This document shows, piece after piece, positions 11,801 through 24,139 of a stretch of DNA of 61,064 nt. Origin of the DNA: Beroe ovata (lineage: Eukaryota > Ctenophora > Nuda > Beroida > Beroidae). Each line of letters opens with the position of its first letter. Position 1 is the stretch's first letter. The DNA lies in assembly GCA_946803715.1 (NCBI GenBank), contig CAMPET010000290.1:11136-72199 (forward strand), in the 5' to 3' direction. Under the pieces are notes generated by a model, which worked only from the letters and a program-made list of their open reading frames with translations, was not told the DNA's origin and did no database searches. The position numbers and the translations under genes are program-made.

Positions 11801-14800
11801 CTTGTGGTGCTTCAGAACAAGAAAACTTGCGAAAATTCCAATTTCTCCTCAAATGTGAGGATTCGAAGTCACACAGCCGATAGCTCATCGGCTTTTAACG
11901 GTCTCTAATGAAGACTTTCGAAACTAAATCAAATCATCTGACAACGTCACTTACCTGAAGCTTTGAGGGTGACCCTCTTGTCTATCTTAGCAGTCTGGTT
12001 ATAAAGCGCTCCTGCGATATGAAACGTTATCTGATTCTTCAGTTTTTCATCGTCATTGTCCCTCACCACCAGCGTTACAACAAGAAACGACCGCCACGCC
12101 CGCACAAATGACAGATAGGCCTCAGAGAGGGGCAGCAAGAACAGCGAGTCTTGATCGGGCAGCTCCTCATCGACCGAGGGGTCCTCCTCAACAGACGAAC
12201 ATATTCTCTTGAGAACCTTGGTCCAGTAGAGGAAACAGTCGCGTTCCTGCAGCTGGGTAACCATGGCAACAGTGGCAGAGGTCTTGGTAACGTCAGTGTT
12301 AGGGTGGTAGAACAGGTCGTTACCAAGGATATGGAATGTGTACGCTCGGATTAGGAGATGGTAGCTCGAAACAGGTTTCTCCAAGTCGATCTCTTCAAAA
12401 GCGTACTTGCAGAGACGTTCCCAGAAATTCTAGAAGTTTAAATCATGAATCAGCAAAAATGAAAGATATTTGAAATGAAAATCAATGCCTTGTTGCCTCC
12501 TCGATGCCAGACAAAGTTACATCTCCTTACCTCAGTTTTCTTGAGAGCTGCAATGGCAGCGGTGTGTCTGTAGTGCCATATCTTGTACAGTAGTCTGTAC
12601 ACAGAACACACAAGTACAAGGGGAAGGGAGGATGATCGGGTGATATAGTCCAACACTGGGTGTAGACAACTGTTCTCACCTGAGAGAGAGAGATGTAGCG
12701 GGGGATGGTCAACACTAATTTGGTAAATAGAGAGAGAAATAGGTAAATAGAGAGAGAAATAGATAGTAGGGAGACATTCTTTGTGTGATGAATATCGTGT
12801 AATGATCGTGGCTAGATTTCGCAGTTCTTATTGATCTTCGGAGTTCGGACCAAGAATCAGATAAATGACGCACATACATGAATCCCTTAATAACCGCTCA
12901 CCCCTAACTTACTCACCAAGTTGTCCCTGAGGCTCTATACTCATGAAAAGTTCCGTGACACTGGGTTGTGTCTCCACTGCGGCTGATATGAAGTCCAGAA
13001 TGGCACTCTTGATGTACACATCTTGTGATCGTGAGCTGAGCCTGTTCACAAAGGCGAGAGAGAGGGGTACTGTGTTGCTGCCCAGTGCGCTGTACAGACT
13101 GAATGGGGAAGGAGGTCATGTCGGAAAAATGGCAAATTCTCGAGAAAACGTCATGTTATCGAATTGACAGAATTTTGTCGATAAACGCAAACGGACGCTT
13201 CGAAAGCGTCTGATTTAACATTGAAACCTGACAGAGTTAGTAGTACTGATATCGGTGAGAAGACGAGTGGCGTACAGTGATACCTTGACACTCTTATTCT
13301 GATAGGTATACATCGCCAGCTGAGAGGTGATGTTTAGGTTATCACCTCCCACTGACACCACCAGCGCTTGTTCTAAACCTGGGAGAGACACAGGGAATGT
13401 ATTATGTATTCCTCATTGAAAATTCATAAGTTTCAAATGATACATTCCATGAACCTTGACACCGAGTGAATAGCGACCAAGTTCGTGGAATCATTAACTT
13501 CGGATGAGATATATGAACATTGACACCAGGTGTCAGTTACCTGATCCTGGGGGTGACAGTTTAATCACGAGAGACAAGACAGTGAGCGTGTGTGACACCA
13601 CTGAGCAAACCTTCTTTGAGACATGCTCCTCAATCTGGAGGAAGGAAAGGGGTGTCAATAATGCAGAACGAATTCTAGTTCATTTTAATTCGTGAGAAAA
13701 GGTCCCTATCTGCCGACTCCAATGAATAACATCATTATCACGCTACTTCAGTCCCTGTCACTCACCCCTAAGCTATCCAGAGCTGAGCACCACGACACTA
13801 TGTTGAGGAGAGTATGGTGGGCTGGGCCGGAGTGAAGGGCCGGCAGCATGTGTTCCTCTATCAGGCCCCTCAGGTGGGTCGTCATCTCGTCCATATCTTC
13901 CTGGTGTGAATCAGTGATTCAATGAATCATCGTTCAGAAGATCAGATTTAATCATGAATCGCATGATTATCATACACATTACACATGCGTCAGCTTGTCA
14001 TTGACATGAAAGCAGGGTTTCATGAGAGTTTTGTGATGACCAAGTCGGTCAATACCAAACATGAGGAATGGTGAGAATTTGTTGTGTTCTCAGTTACCTG
14101 AGTCTCTGAGTAAATCTTCATAAATCTAGCAATCACAATGAGAATGGATTTACACATCTTCAACTTCACCAAAGCGTTCTCGAATCTCCATTTCTGGATT
14201 CCGCAGAAAACATCACGTAACACGTAGAGCAACACCAGTACACCCTGACCAAGACCCTTGGTAACTACCAGATTTTGTGATTGAGTTATATGAACGTGTC
14301 GGAAACGAAACTTATGTGGAGGCATGTCGATTAAAATCCATTGAATTTCCGATCGGACTAACCTCAGTCAACCACTGAGAGTTTCCCACGAATGTCTTAT
14401 CATTACACGTCCTCTTGAGCAGTTTGAGAAGGGACAGTGTTACGGGGAAAGTGGTGTTCGGACGTTCGTAGAAATTCAGGATCTCCGTGTAAAGTCCCTC
14501 CCATACAAGGAGCGAGGAGTCACTCTGGAGGGAAAGAGAGTTATGAAGGAGTCAGTTATTACCAAGTCTTGACACCACTTCACTCTTGCCGTCAGTTATT
14601 CTTGACACCATTCCCTCACAAACCCGAGGCAAGAAGTTAATCTTCTGTAGCGCGTTCCACCCCGTTTGATAGGGTATCACTGACATAAGCTTGAGTCCCA
14701 CGGCAGTGAATTGGGCGTGTGTTTGTGTGTCCGTTCGTAGCTTGGTCATGATAACTGTAACCAGGTCTATGGTCTGCTGTAACACTTGCAGAACATCAGG

Positions 14801-16881
14801 ATAGTGCTTGACGAGCTTGTAAACTATCTTCAGGATCTCTACAGATCTGGACAAGCGCCAACAAAAGTGCTGATCGGTTGTTGTTCCTGAGGAATGGAGA
14901 AAAGGTGATTATACATCCGGAATAAAACGCTGTGAATGAGCAGTGGGCACTGGGCACGTGACTTTCACTCACCAGACCATTTTGACAGGTAGATTAGTTC
15001 GTTGTCAAGGTAACTAAACAAACTGTAATCATACAACCACTGAACAAGGGCAGTATTGTCGGTGGTCCCAAGCAAGTTACACTGGGAATTTTCTTTAGCT
15101 ACAAACTCCCCTCCTGGGGTTAGGCCAAAGGGCGCGGGATTTGTGTAGAGCCAGTCAACGTCAGTTGCTACAACGGATGAGTTGAATACTGACTTTGGGA
15201 TCTGTGGGGATCAGGAGATAAGAGCTGGGGGAGTGAATGGAAAAATGCGAATATTGCAGAACTTGAAAAAAATCGAATTCAGGAACCTCGGATGTGAAAA
15301 GGGAAAGGGAGCTAGCAAACTGCACCAGTCTGTCACAACTCGCACTGTTAGATGCCAAACTATAGCAAATACTCGTCAGGGGAAGATAAGAGTGTGGGAA
15401 AGTGCTGGCGGCAGAGCTGAGAACTACTCCAACACCCTTCTCCGCACAGGCATCCCAGAACTCTAGAGAGAGGAGTTCTTCCTTCAAAACTTCAGATATC
15501 TGAGATCATAGGTTGGTGTGGATAATAGATTGTGGAGAAATGAACATTGACTCACATCATGGAGTCCTATGAAACGCAATCATGAAGAATGATAACTGAC
15601 CACTTGAGCGAGAGTATTAGCGTCACCTAGCGTATCTTCATGGAATATAGTGAGCGTCGTAGCCAGGACTTTATACACCGTAATGCGAGATAGCTGCAGT
15701 GTCACTGAGCAGGAACGGAGGGCTGGTGATTGCAGGAAACTGAGTAGGGAGCCCACGCCGCCCCCTTTCAAACCTTGCTGCCCCAAATACCGAGAGTGTG
15801 ACTGGTCCTTGGGCGAGGAGGCAAGAGCATATCGCAAAACTGCCCAGGCTATGAGTAGCGGAGCATTGGTCGTGGTGCCGGGCAGGTTGCTGTAAAGATC
15901 ATTCACTTTGTCAAACACCATTCGATCTTGTAGAAGGTAGTGTTTGTCGAGAGTTTCCTTTTCCTGAAGCAGATATATTTTCACGATGAATGAACTATCG
16001 CTATAGAAGAGGGAATTGAGATGGAGTTCCTGAACCTATTTACATCAACTGAAAGAACAATATACAGCACTCACCTTATCAAAATGTTCAAATATATGCT
16101 CCATGCCCAGGCCATCAAAAGCGAGCATGATGGACAGTCCTGTGATCATTACGCATGGCTTTGGAAGAAGTTGCCTGAGAAGAAGCTGGCACTGTTGTAA
16201 ATAACTTTGTGGAGCATGAGGGAAGTGGTAGTTGTAAACTAGGAGTGTTTTCAGTAAGGCAATGACCTCGGCTTGAAGTTGTGCTGCAAACATTGCCTTT
16301 ATCTGATAACCCGTTAACATGCTCTCATCTTCGGCAGATATATGAAAGTAGTCTGGAACCAAAACTGCTTTAATCTGATCGAGGATTGAATCCCTGATAG
16401 CATCATTTCCATTCATTTCATTTATTTCTTTCTTCAACCCATTGAACAACGGGTGTTCTTCATTTTTATAGTGTGATAAAACATAGCACAGACAATTTAA
16501 ACAAGAGATACGTTCTGAGAAGTAGAATTGAAGAAGCTTGATGAGAAGGTTCTGCTGGCTGACAACATTTTGTAATGCATCATTGAATGAGCTTGGAGTA
16601 TCCTTATACTCAACTGCAAGATACATTTGAAATATCTGCAGACATTGCATTTCATCTAGATTTAGCAATACTGATGCTTTTTTCACAAATTCCAGTTTGA
16701 TTCCCTTAATTGTTTTGTCCTTCTCAAGGTTAGCCTTACTTTCCAAAGAGGGTGGTTTGAAAAATAAGACACCAGACAATGTTCTGTTCCTGTTACTTTT
16801 CAGCTCTGATAGAATACTCTCCTCTTCTCTTATTGCTGTGTTCCCATTGAGGACTCTCCATAAAGATTGTATACAATCCAT
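8815..16881 (-). CDS. NUP188: Nucleoporin NUP188
   Basis: Large alpha-solenoid scaffold protein of the nuclear pore inner ring. The first coding exon (16881-16075, 269 codons) begins MDCIQSLWRVLNGNTAIREE and matches the NUP188 N terminus (L.W.IL.G..A.RE). Further exons I placed: 15963-15601 (contains LLIAWAVLRYAL), 15499-15287, and the last three, 9710-9484, 9428-9266 and 8988-8815. The end reads LLFSMENILYVLISQA, then a HRRGGASQSP tail, as in vertebrate NUP188 (MENCFYLLISQA...RRGAPSSP, from memory). Coding segments between these, for example in 14550-15170 and 9900-10010, fit the family, but I did not fix every boundary. An acceptor-like TTTGACAG ends 5 bases before the ATG. The gene is convergent with the muniscin and lies just downstream of SURF6. 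Confidence 0.92.
10103..10276. repeat. 33-bp minisatellite in a NUP188 intron
   Basis: Five 33-bp units (10103, 10136, 10169, 10202, 10235) and a partial sixth, consensus GACTGAGCATTCATTTGCCA plus 13 bases. The unit length is divisible by three, which produces spurious repetitive open frames on both strands. The copies are directly adjacent, so this is not a CRISPR array. Confidence 0.9.
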
Positions 16882-17117
16882 ATTGCCTGTCAAATAAAAT
16901 TTTGGTAATTGGTGAAGCAACACTAGAACATCAATAAGTAATAAGTATGGTATTGAGATATATCACATTAGTGGAGTATTTCAACAAAGCAAAAGATAAT
17001 TGAATAAATTATCAAAAAAATATAACATGGAGAAATCGAACCCCAAACTATAGTCACGTGAAATTGTTGATCAAGAAGGGATATCCTGATCTATCTTAAA
17101 TAACTCTTTGCAGCACT

Positions 17118-17963
17118 TCACCTCTTCTGCTTCTTATTCTGAATTCTTTTTTCAATATTAGCTTGCCTCTTTTTCTGATTCTGCTTTTGAAGCTTCTTTT
17201 GTCCACCAACTCTTTCATTCCATTCCTTTTTAGACTTCTTTTTCTTATGTTCTTTCCTTTTTATAGATTTGATTATGAGGTCAGGATTGTCCTTCTGCTT
17301 TTCACCTTTTGCCATAGATAAGGCCTTCTTCCAGGCTTTTTCTTGTAGAGAACTAACTGATTTATCATCAGTTGCTTTTTGGAGAGTCATGTTCTCTTTC
17401 TTCATCTTTTTAGCATCATCTAACATCTTCGAAAGGTTCTTTTTCTTTCTTTTTTGTATCTTTGATGATTCTAAGTCTGTTTCTGCTTTAGTTTTTGATT
17501 CAAACTTACTAAACTGGATAGATGTGGCTGATTCAGGTTTCTGCTTTGGTTTCTTAGCATCAACAGAGTCCTTTCCAACATTTAAAATAGGGGTTTTATG
17601 TTTGGGCTCAATCTTTTTAGGATGATTATTCAACTTGCGCTTCTCTTTCAGTTTTTGAGCCTTCTCAATTGAATGCTTTCTGGTTATTCTTGCTTGCTCT
17701 ATCTTGGCATTGAGTCTTGTTTTCAACTCATTAGGCTCCAAAGATGGTACATCTTTCACACTGATAACTTTCTGTTTTTTGCTCTTTGGCTTATCTTCAT
17801 TCTCATCCTTTTCTGCATTCATTTTTACCTTTCTTTTCTTCTTTCCAGATGGGTTGTGTTGATATTTTGTTGATATAGATTGCCCATCATAGTCTCGTGT
17901 GATGATTTTTGGCAACATTGAAGAGAGTTGTTTGAAATATTCATAATCATCATCAACAGACAT
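17118..17963 (-). CDS. SURF6: Surfeit locus protein 6 (ribosome biogenesis)
   Basis: SURF6 is a nucleolar nucleic-acid-binding protein of ribosome biogenesis. A single coding exon gives 281 residues, extremely lysine-rich throughout. The C terminus carries the SURF6 signature: a WKKALSMAKGEKQKDNPDLI segment, then SIKRKEHKKKKSKKEWNER and a basic coiled tail ending NKKQKR. I chose ATG 17963 because it lies two bases after an acceptor-like CTTTTAG, so either a 5' UTR exon or a spliced leader joins there. NUP188 starts only 237 bases downstream on the same strand. Confidence 0.88.
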   Translation of the reverse strand: MSVDDDYEYFKQLSSMLPKIITRDYDGQSISTKYQHNPSGKKKRKVKMNAEKDENEDKPKSKKQKVISVKDVPSLEPNELKTRLNAKIEQARITRKHSIEKAQKLKEKRKLNNHPKKIEPKHKTPILNVGKDSVDAKKPKQKPESATSIQFSKFESKTKAETDLESSKIQKRKKKNLSKMLDDAKKMKKENMTLQKATDDKSVSSLQEKAWKKALSMAKGEKQKDNPDLIIKSIKRKEHKKKKSKKEWNERVGGQKKLQKQNQKKRQANIEKRIQNKKQKR

Positions 17964-19014
17964 ACCTAAAAGGAAATGAATGATAAAACTATAAGTATCA
18001 AACACATTTGAGGTTTATAAATGTTATGTTTTAGTTTTAATCTATTCTATTTTCAATATCATTCAATTCAATTCAATTCAAGATGAGACTTATAATATAA
18101 CCAGCTTTAGATTTACAATGTAAGTGAACACTGAAGCAGTAAGAATGCTAATTGACTGCTGTCTACATAGTCATCATTCTATACAAAATGCGAATTCACA
18201 CTAAGCATAACTTCCAGCAAGCAAATATAAATGAAACTGTGAAACACTGAAACAGTGGTGAAAAAATTGATGCACAAAGTGGTTTCAGGTTTCTAATTTA
18301 TTGCTTAGTGTTTACTGTGCGCCGTTTCTTTTATATTCTCTGTGATCTGAAATGTCGGAAACTTAAACACGCGCGGCGCGCGCCTTCATCGCTGTTGACA
18401 CTTGACAAATATTACATGATCCGGCAAGCGGCGGCGCGGCGTAAACCATAAAATTAAATGGAATTAATTATTATTAATTAATGGAATTAATTAATCGACT
18501 GGTTCTGCGCTTGGCGGCATCGCGATCCGATTGAATATAGATATCCACAATACCAGATTGAAGATGGAAACCGAAATGGAATGTTGGAATTCTTGTCGGG
18601 CGATGCCAGACCGCTGATGCAAGTCTGAGAATAAGTTTGCGCCGCGCGCGCGAAACGAAATTCTCGACAGGGTCTATCATCGATCGACAATGGAATTCGA
18701 AAGCTTCTGATAATACTATTAGAATCGTATCTGACTCAATTTCAATTCAACATTTCAAGTTGCTCTCAAAATCTAAAATCTAAGCTGTCGATGCGTCCAG
18801 CGTCATGTCATTGCGTCAGCAGTCTGAGTCAGCTGTGAGCTGGGCCTAACTTCGCCGCGCCAGGCATGGGCAATCTGCCAGTGCAATCTGCCAGTGCCAA
18901 CCTGCCAGTGCCATGCCGCACAGAGTTGAATAGGGACAGCTACAGAGTAGTCGAATAGAATAGGGGCGCGCAACGTATGGCGTGTGCACAGGAAAACCCT
19001 ACCAGAAAAGTCCA
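17964..19014. other. Spacer between SURF6 and SLC38A10-like gene
   Basis: No gene seen. It is AT-rich with a short TTCAA tandem near 18062-18080, then GC-rich patches (18370-18440) and a dispersed repeat copy (18593-18690). Near 18962-18990 a segment resembles part of the foldback element at 56.1 kb (GGGGCGCGCAACGT shared). Confidence 0.6.
18593..18690 (+). repeat. Dispersed repeat, copy 1
   Basis: This segment shares GCGATGCCAGACCGCTGATG and the end CAGGGTCTATCATCGATCGA with 55814-55991. Copy 1 lacks the internal expansion of copy 2. I see no coding capacity; both copies give the same spurious minus-strand frame. Confidence 0.85.
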
Positions 19015-22000
19015 TCACATTTCTCCATCTACCTTCGTCTCTATTATTGAGTCTTCAAAAGGTTGCACGTCCGCGTCTACTACTTTGTCACCAGATTTCT
19101 CATTTGATTCAATGCCTTGCTGCTCAGGATCAGACTCACCCTGTCCCTTTAAAAGCGAAGTATCAACTTGATTTTCATCCTTCAAGACTTCCGCCATGAG
19201 TTCGACTTTCTCTTGCTCAAGTTTCTTCAGCTGTTCCAACTTCTCCTGCACCTCTTCCGGCTCCAACTGTTTTTCCACGGGCACTGCTGCATTGCTATCA
19301 CCGTTTGTCTTGTTCGGATGACCACCATCGTTAACTGCCGACCTGGAAAAGGGGATACGACCTTCAAAACATGGAGATAATATGTTGAAATATCAAGTGG
19401 AAGCTAATTTGGTACCTATGGCACAAAAAGAGGGCTGTAAAATAGTTTTACATCAACATTAAACATGCATTTGAAGTTTGGAAATTGTCATGCAAAACAT
19501 CTGGGAAGGCTCTGTACGGTAAAATTGACATCGTACAAGATTCTGCATCAGTGGTTGGGTGCATAAAACTCACAAGGTGACAGTTTGGTTATTTTGAGGG
19601 GGTTCTTTGCTACGGATTTTGATAGCACTGGTAGAATTTTCACCCGATTGCAATCTGATATTTAGATCAGAGGTTTCAAAGATCAGCTTAAAGAGGAAAA
19701 GCGAGATCTCTCAAAGAATAAGAATCCCTACGAGAGTGTTTAGCTTTTCAATTAAAGAAGAAATCGACTCACCCATTGTCCTCCTGCTTTATTTCTGATT
19801 GTACTTCTTTTTCCGCTACCTCCCCAGCATCACCTCTTCCCACCTCATCTTTCTTCACCGTATCTGCAGCAGCCGGAGGCGCGTCAATAGCAGGAGCAAC
19901 AATTTCAACATTATCTGCAACCTCCTCTTTCACAACGTCCTCCTCTTTTTGTTGCACTTCGGGTTGCTCCGCGTTGATAACCTCTGGTTGGGCGGGAGGT
20001 TGCAACGGTTCCGGTTGTTTTTCCTCTATGATAGGTTCACCTTCCTCCTGTTGCTGTTCCGGTTGCTGTGCAACTTCGTGCAGAGGTTGCTGCTCAACAA
20101 CAGGTTGCTGTTGGTTGACTTCCGCTTCCTGTTTCTCATCAGGGACCGTTTGATCGGGTTCCACCTCAACTTTTTGTAACTTCAGCTGTTCCTTGAGTTC
20201 CTTGATCTGAGTTTCAATACGGAGCGCTTTCTCGGCCCTCAATTCCCTCTTCGTTTCATCGAGTTCAGATTGAAGTTTCTCCAACATTGAAATAATCTCT
20301 GCATTGCCCAGGGTTTTGGCATCAAATACCTCATTATTCACCTCAACATGAGGTTCAACCGCATCAACATTGAAATGTTTAGGGTTCAGATTTCCGCTTG
20401 ACGACACCTCCTGTTTCCCCCCGAACAGAATGTTCGAAACACCGAGAGTAGTGGTGAGCAAACCGAGACAGAGCATGAACTTCGCAAATCCCCGTCCACC
20501 CTCGCCCCTATCACTCATTTTGAGGAAGATTAGAGCGGGGAAAATCATCCCAATAAAAGATCCGAAGGAAGCACCGCAGAGCGCAAGTACCACGTCAACT
20601 TCGGGGAACAGAATGGACAGAGCGAGACTGGAGAAGATGACAGTGACCGTGATGGTTCGGAATACCCGTACATTCATGTGGTTAGGATCACCTACGTCTG
20701 CCTGTGTAGGGGAGAGATGTGTGTGAATCACTATAAAGCACTCAAATCAAGGTTGAAATAAAGAGAAAAGCTGCATTAGTTTCGCCTTCTTCTTACCAGA
20801 AACAGGGAGTTGATGGATATCCTCATGGGGTAGATAACGAGCGGAAAACTGAATGCGATACTAAGGACAAAACCAAGTTTGAAGAGGACGATAAGGGACG
20901 ACACGGGGAAATTATTGAGGACGTTACCGTCCGTCTTTGTGCCGAATGAGAGGACTCCGCAAATTCCAATGATGGAGTAGAGTAGTCCAACGAATAAAAT
21001 AGCGTAGGTTGCGACCTGGTGTTTAGAATACGGGTAGTATGATGAGGTGAGCAGAAGATATAGTGAACAGGACCTAGCTCTGTAATTCATAAGTTAACAA
21101 CAACATACCCGAGTCATCTTCTTCATGGAAGAGTTAGGAAGTTCGTTGTATATGGGAAGAAGTGACGTCTGACAGTTGAAGGCTAGGAAGATGATTGGGA
21201 ATGATTTGAGGAGGCCGCCCCAGTCTATCCATGACACATCGGATGGGCCTGGTTGAATCAGCCATTCCCCAACACCTGAGATAGTTGATCGCGAATGATG
21301 AACAGCGGACCAAGATGGGGAGTAATTGGGGGGTTGCGGGAGTCATATGGTGAAAAAGCAGTAACTATTTGTGATAGTAGATTAAAGGACGGTTTCTTAC
21401 CGTGACTGAAAATAAAAACTGTAAATGAAGAATAGATGAAAAGTGCCACCACACTGAGAATGTTAAGAGAGGAGAGATTTCGGAGGAGGGAAGATGGCAG
21501 TGCCATGAACAACACTACAACCAACTGAACTGTCAGCCTCCATGAGGCAGTATCCTGCAAACGGGGAGGGGAATCAGTCAGTTTATGATATAAAGTGGTG
21601 TCAACGCAGAGTGGTGTCAAGGAAAAGTGCTGTCGAGGCAAAGTGGTGTCAAGGCAAAGTGGTGTCAAGGCAAAGTGCTGTCAATGGCATGTTGAAACAA
21701 ACCTCCACTCCTAAGATTTGAGCGAGCATAGTGCTTGAGTCCCCAATGACACAATGAAATGAAACCAACATCCCATAATTCAATGCACAAATGCTGAAAT
21801 GTAATGTATCATTGCAAACAGTATGAATTGCACGAGAATTGTGAACCAAAGACTCTCATGAAAAGGTTGAAACAAACCAAAGTTCGCAGAGGCGTTTACC
21901 ACTGTTCCCATAGCTCTTCATTGCTGAAACAAAGATAAGTTTTTCATGCTCCAGAGAGCACTGCCGAATACGCGCATTTGAAGTAGTACCTTACGACTTA

Positions 22001-22350
22001 CAACGTTACTCAACTGACTTACACAGTTGCTCATAGCTCCTAGACTTGGAGTGGTGAGCAGCGTAGATCAGAAGGCTTGATATCTGGACAGTCATGTAAC
22101 CAGTTACTAACAATACTACTGATCCAAGGAGAAAGCCCATCTGAAAGGAAATGATGACAGAAAGTCGGTCACTGCAGTCCCAAAATACGAAAAATTCAAA
22201 TTCCAATTATCCAAATAAGTCCCAAAATACAAGAATTTCCAATTATTCCATGACAATATTTACCGATTTAACGCACGACGGAAGTGCTAGTATTCCCACA
22301 CCAATGTTACTGTTGGCTAGGTTGGTAACCGAGGGCCAATGGACTGACAT
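19015..22350 (-). CDS. SLC38A10-like neutral amino acid transporter
   Basis: Putative SLC38-family (AAAP fold) membrane transporter. Nine exons join in phase to give 712 residues: 22350-22264, 22140-22023, 21923-21878, 21793-21703, 21554-21401, 21275-21109, 21015-20797, 20701-19773, 19342-19015. The core aligns with human SLC38A10 from memory: TNLANSNIGVGILALP (TM1), SGKRLCEL...SFHCVIGD, a FLAFNCQTSLLPIYNEL motif, and FGSFIGMIFPALIF in the last membrane segments. After about residue 410 a long cytosolic tail is rich in Glu, Gln, Pro and Val with coiled-coil heptads, like the unusual tail of SLC38A10. The ATG is one base after CTCACAG. The third exon is only 46 bases. Human paralogues other than A10 lack such a tail, which is why I prefer A10. 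Confidence 0.87.
21594..21685. repeat. 16-bp tandem repeat in transporter intron
   Basis: About 5.7 copies of AGTGGTGTCAAGGCAA lie between the exons at 21703-21793 and 21401-21554. The core TTGACACCACT (reverse strand) recurs at 6010-6050 within a muniscin exon and near 14570-14600 in NUP188. Confidence 0.85.
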
Positions 22351-22351
22351 G

Positions 22352-24139
22352 CTGTGAGCGTGTATCGAGTTTTCAGGAGCCGTGATTCATCAGTGTGTGC
22401 AACTCTTTGTCATCATATTATCACTATGAAATGTATGTGAGGGGAGATTTTCTGAAATAGGCGGGTGGAAAAGGCGCCCTTTTTCTCAAAATAAAAGAGT
22501 TTTTGAACTGTACACGTTGCAACATGACAGGTCTTGAGTCCTGAAATCCACAATTGCGCGTCACGTACGCGTGTGATAGATACAAAAGATACTCCGCGCC
22601 CTACGTTAGGTTGTCGGAAAACGTGCCAGATCATAGAAATGTGACACAAAGAATTTTGGCGTGTGTCAACCGCAAATCACTTAAATAGAAGTGTTATCAT
22701 CAGTCTAGAAATTCTGAAGAAACAAATACAAAAAAGGAATAATCGGTTGTGAACTTATCCAACACAAACCCGTGAATGACGTCAATGCAAAAATCGTGGA
22801 AATGATGAATAAATGCATAATAACAAATATATTATGTAATTAAACATTCCGAGGAGCATGGAAATTGTTGTAAGAAAGTCCTAAAATGAGTTCAATGCTT
22901 AACCACAAACATTTCATACGCCATACGGCACGAATTTGCATGCGGAGGACTGGATTATGTTGGATTTGCTTGATGTTTGCTCTAACGACATAGATATATC
23001 TAGATCAGAAATCATGAATTTCGCTTTGTAGTACCTCAATTATGCACCTCCCCCACAATTATAAATTCCGAAATCTCGATCGTTAGGGAGACAGGGTTGT
23101 GGGTACCATAATGCACACACTCATAACCTCAGACTTTTAGATTTAGCGCTATTTATACATTGTTCACAGTAAGCGATTTCAAATCCCCAGTTTGAATATA
23201 TTATGATAACCGATGTGTTAACTAATAACTAACTAATAATCTGTCATTCTCACCGCTGAGATAACCATCAGAGCTCATTCTCTCTGCAATCCTTCTCTAT
23301 GCCATATGAAATCCAGAGCGATCGGTTTTCGCAATGCCGATTTTGAAAAAACGTCATTTTCGTCTCATGAAAACATTGGCAGATATGTTTTTTTCATGCG
23401 TTGTGCACCACACAATGCATTTAAACTGTATTCTCATTTAACCGGATACCGACAAGACATTTTCGTAGCAGGACAGTCATTGACAAACGTTGACGACTGT
23501 CGAGAATTTCGGGGAATTTGGAATTTCCAATGTTGTACGTCGGATGAATGGATGATTGCTCTCGACAGAAGCTATTAGCATTATGCCAGATGGACTATGT
23601 TAATAAACCGAATATATGCATTGGTCACAGCAGGTATTACATGCTCCAAGTCGACGATCTCTTGTTTTCCATGAATCATGATACCCATGCTTGCTCAGTT
23701 AATATTCATAAATCTCCTATATTTTACTTCCACATACGTATCACCAAATTCAATGATGGCTATCCCTGTTCTTATGGTTATTAACTACCGATAATGAGCA
23801 ATTAATGATTTACTAATCTTGCATTAAATGCAATTAGGTATAAACGTTTATTCCGGTCAATGAGTTATTGCTTGCTTATCGTTAGTAAGCTCTATTCAGT
23901 AGAACTTCTCTATACTTAATAACTAAATAGTGATCGCTTTGTCGCTATTCGTTACTTGTCCTATCAAACTCGTAATCTTGTCTACGTGCTACTGTTGTCG
24001 GTTAGTTGCCGCTGTGAATCTGTTTCATTCCACTTTAACCTAACCTCTTCTATTGAATAATTGTAAGCGCGAATATCACTCAGGTTTTATCGTCTCTAAT
24101 TGTCTATTATTGTCCGATTATTATTGTCCGATACAGTGT
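22352..24139. other. Divergent spacer between SLC38A10-like and K2P-A
   Basis: The transporter reads left and the first K2P channel reads right, so both promoters should lie here. Open frames at 23306-23784 show no domain, no splice context and no coding-like pattern. No TATA or other motif stands out. Confidence 0.5.

Noticed and set aside
17269-17873. Phe/Leu-rich plus-strand frames resembling membrane proteins
   Set aside because: Antisense of the lysine-rich SURF6 exon.
19776-20179. Plus-strand open frames of about 125 codons rich in Ser/Cys or Phe/Leu
   Set aside because: They are antisense shadows of the Glu/Gln-rich tail exon of the transporter.
23306-23784. Two overlapping open frames of 90 and 78 codons
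   Set aside because: No domain, splice sites or similarity to anything known to me; they lie in a divergent promoter spacer.
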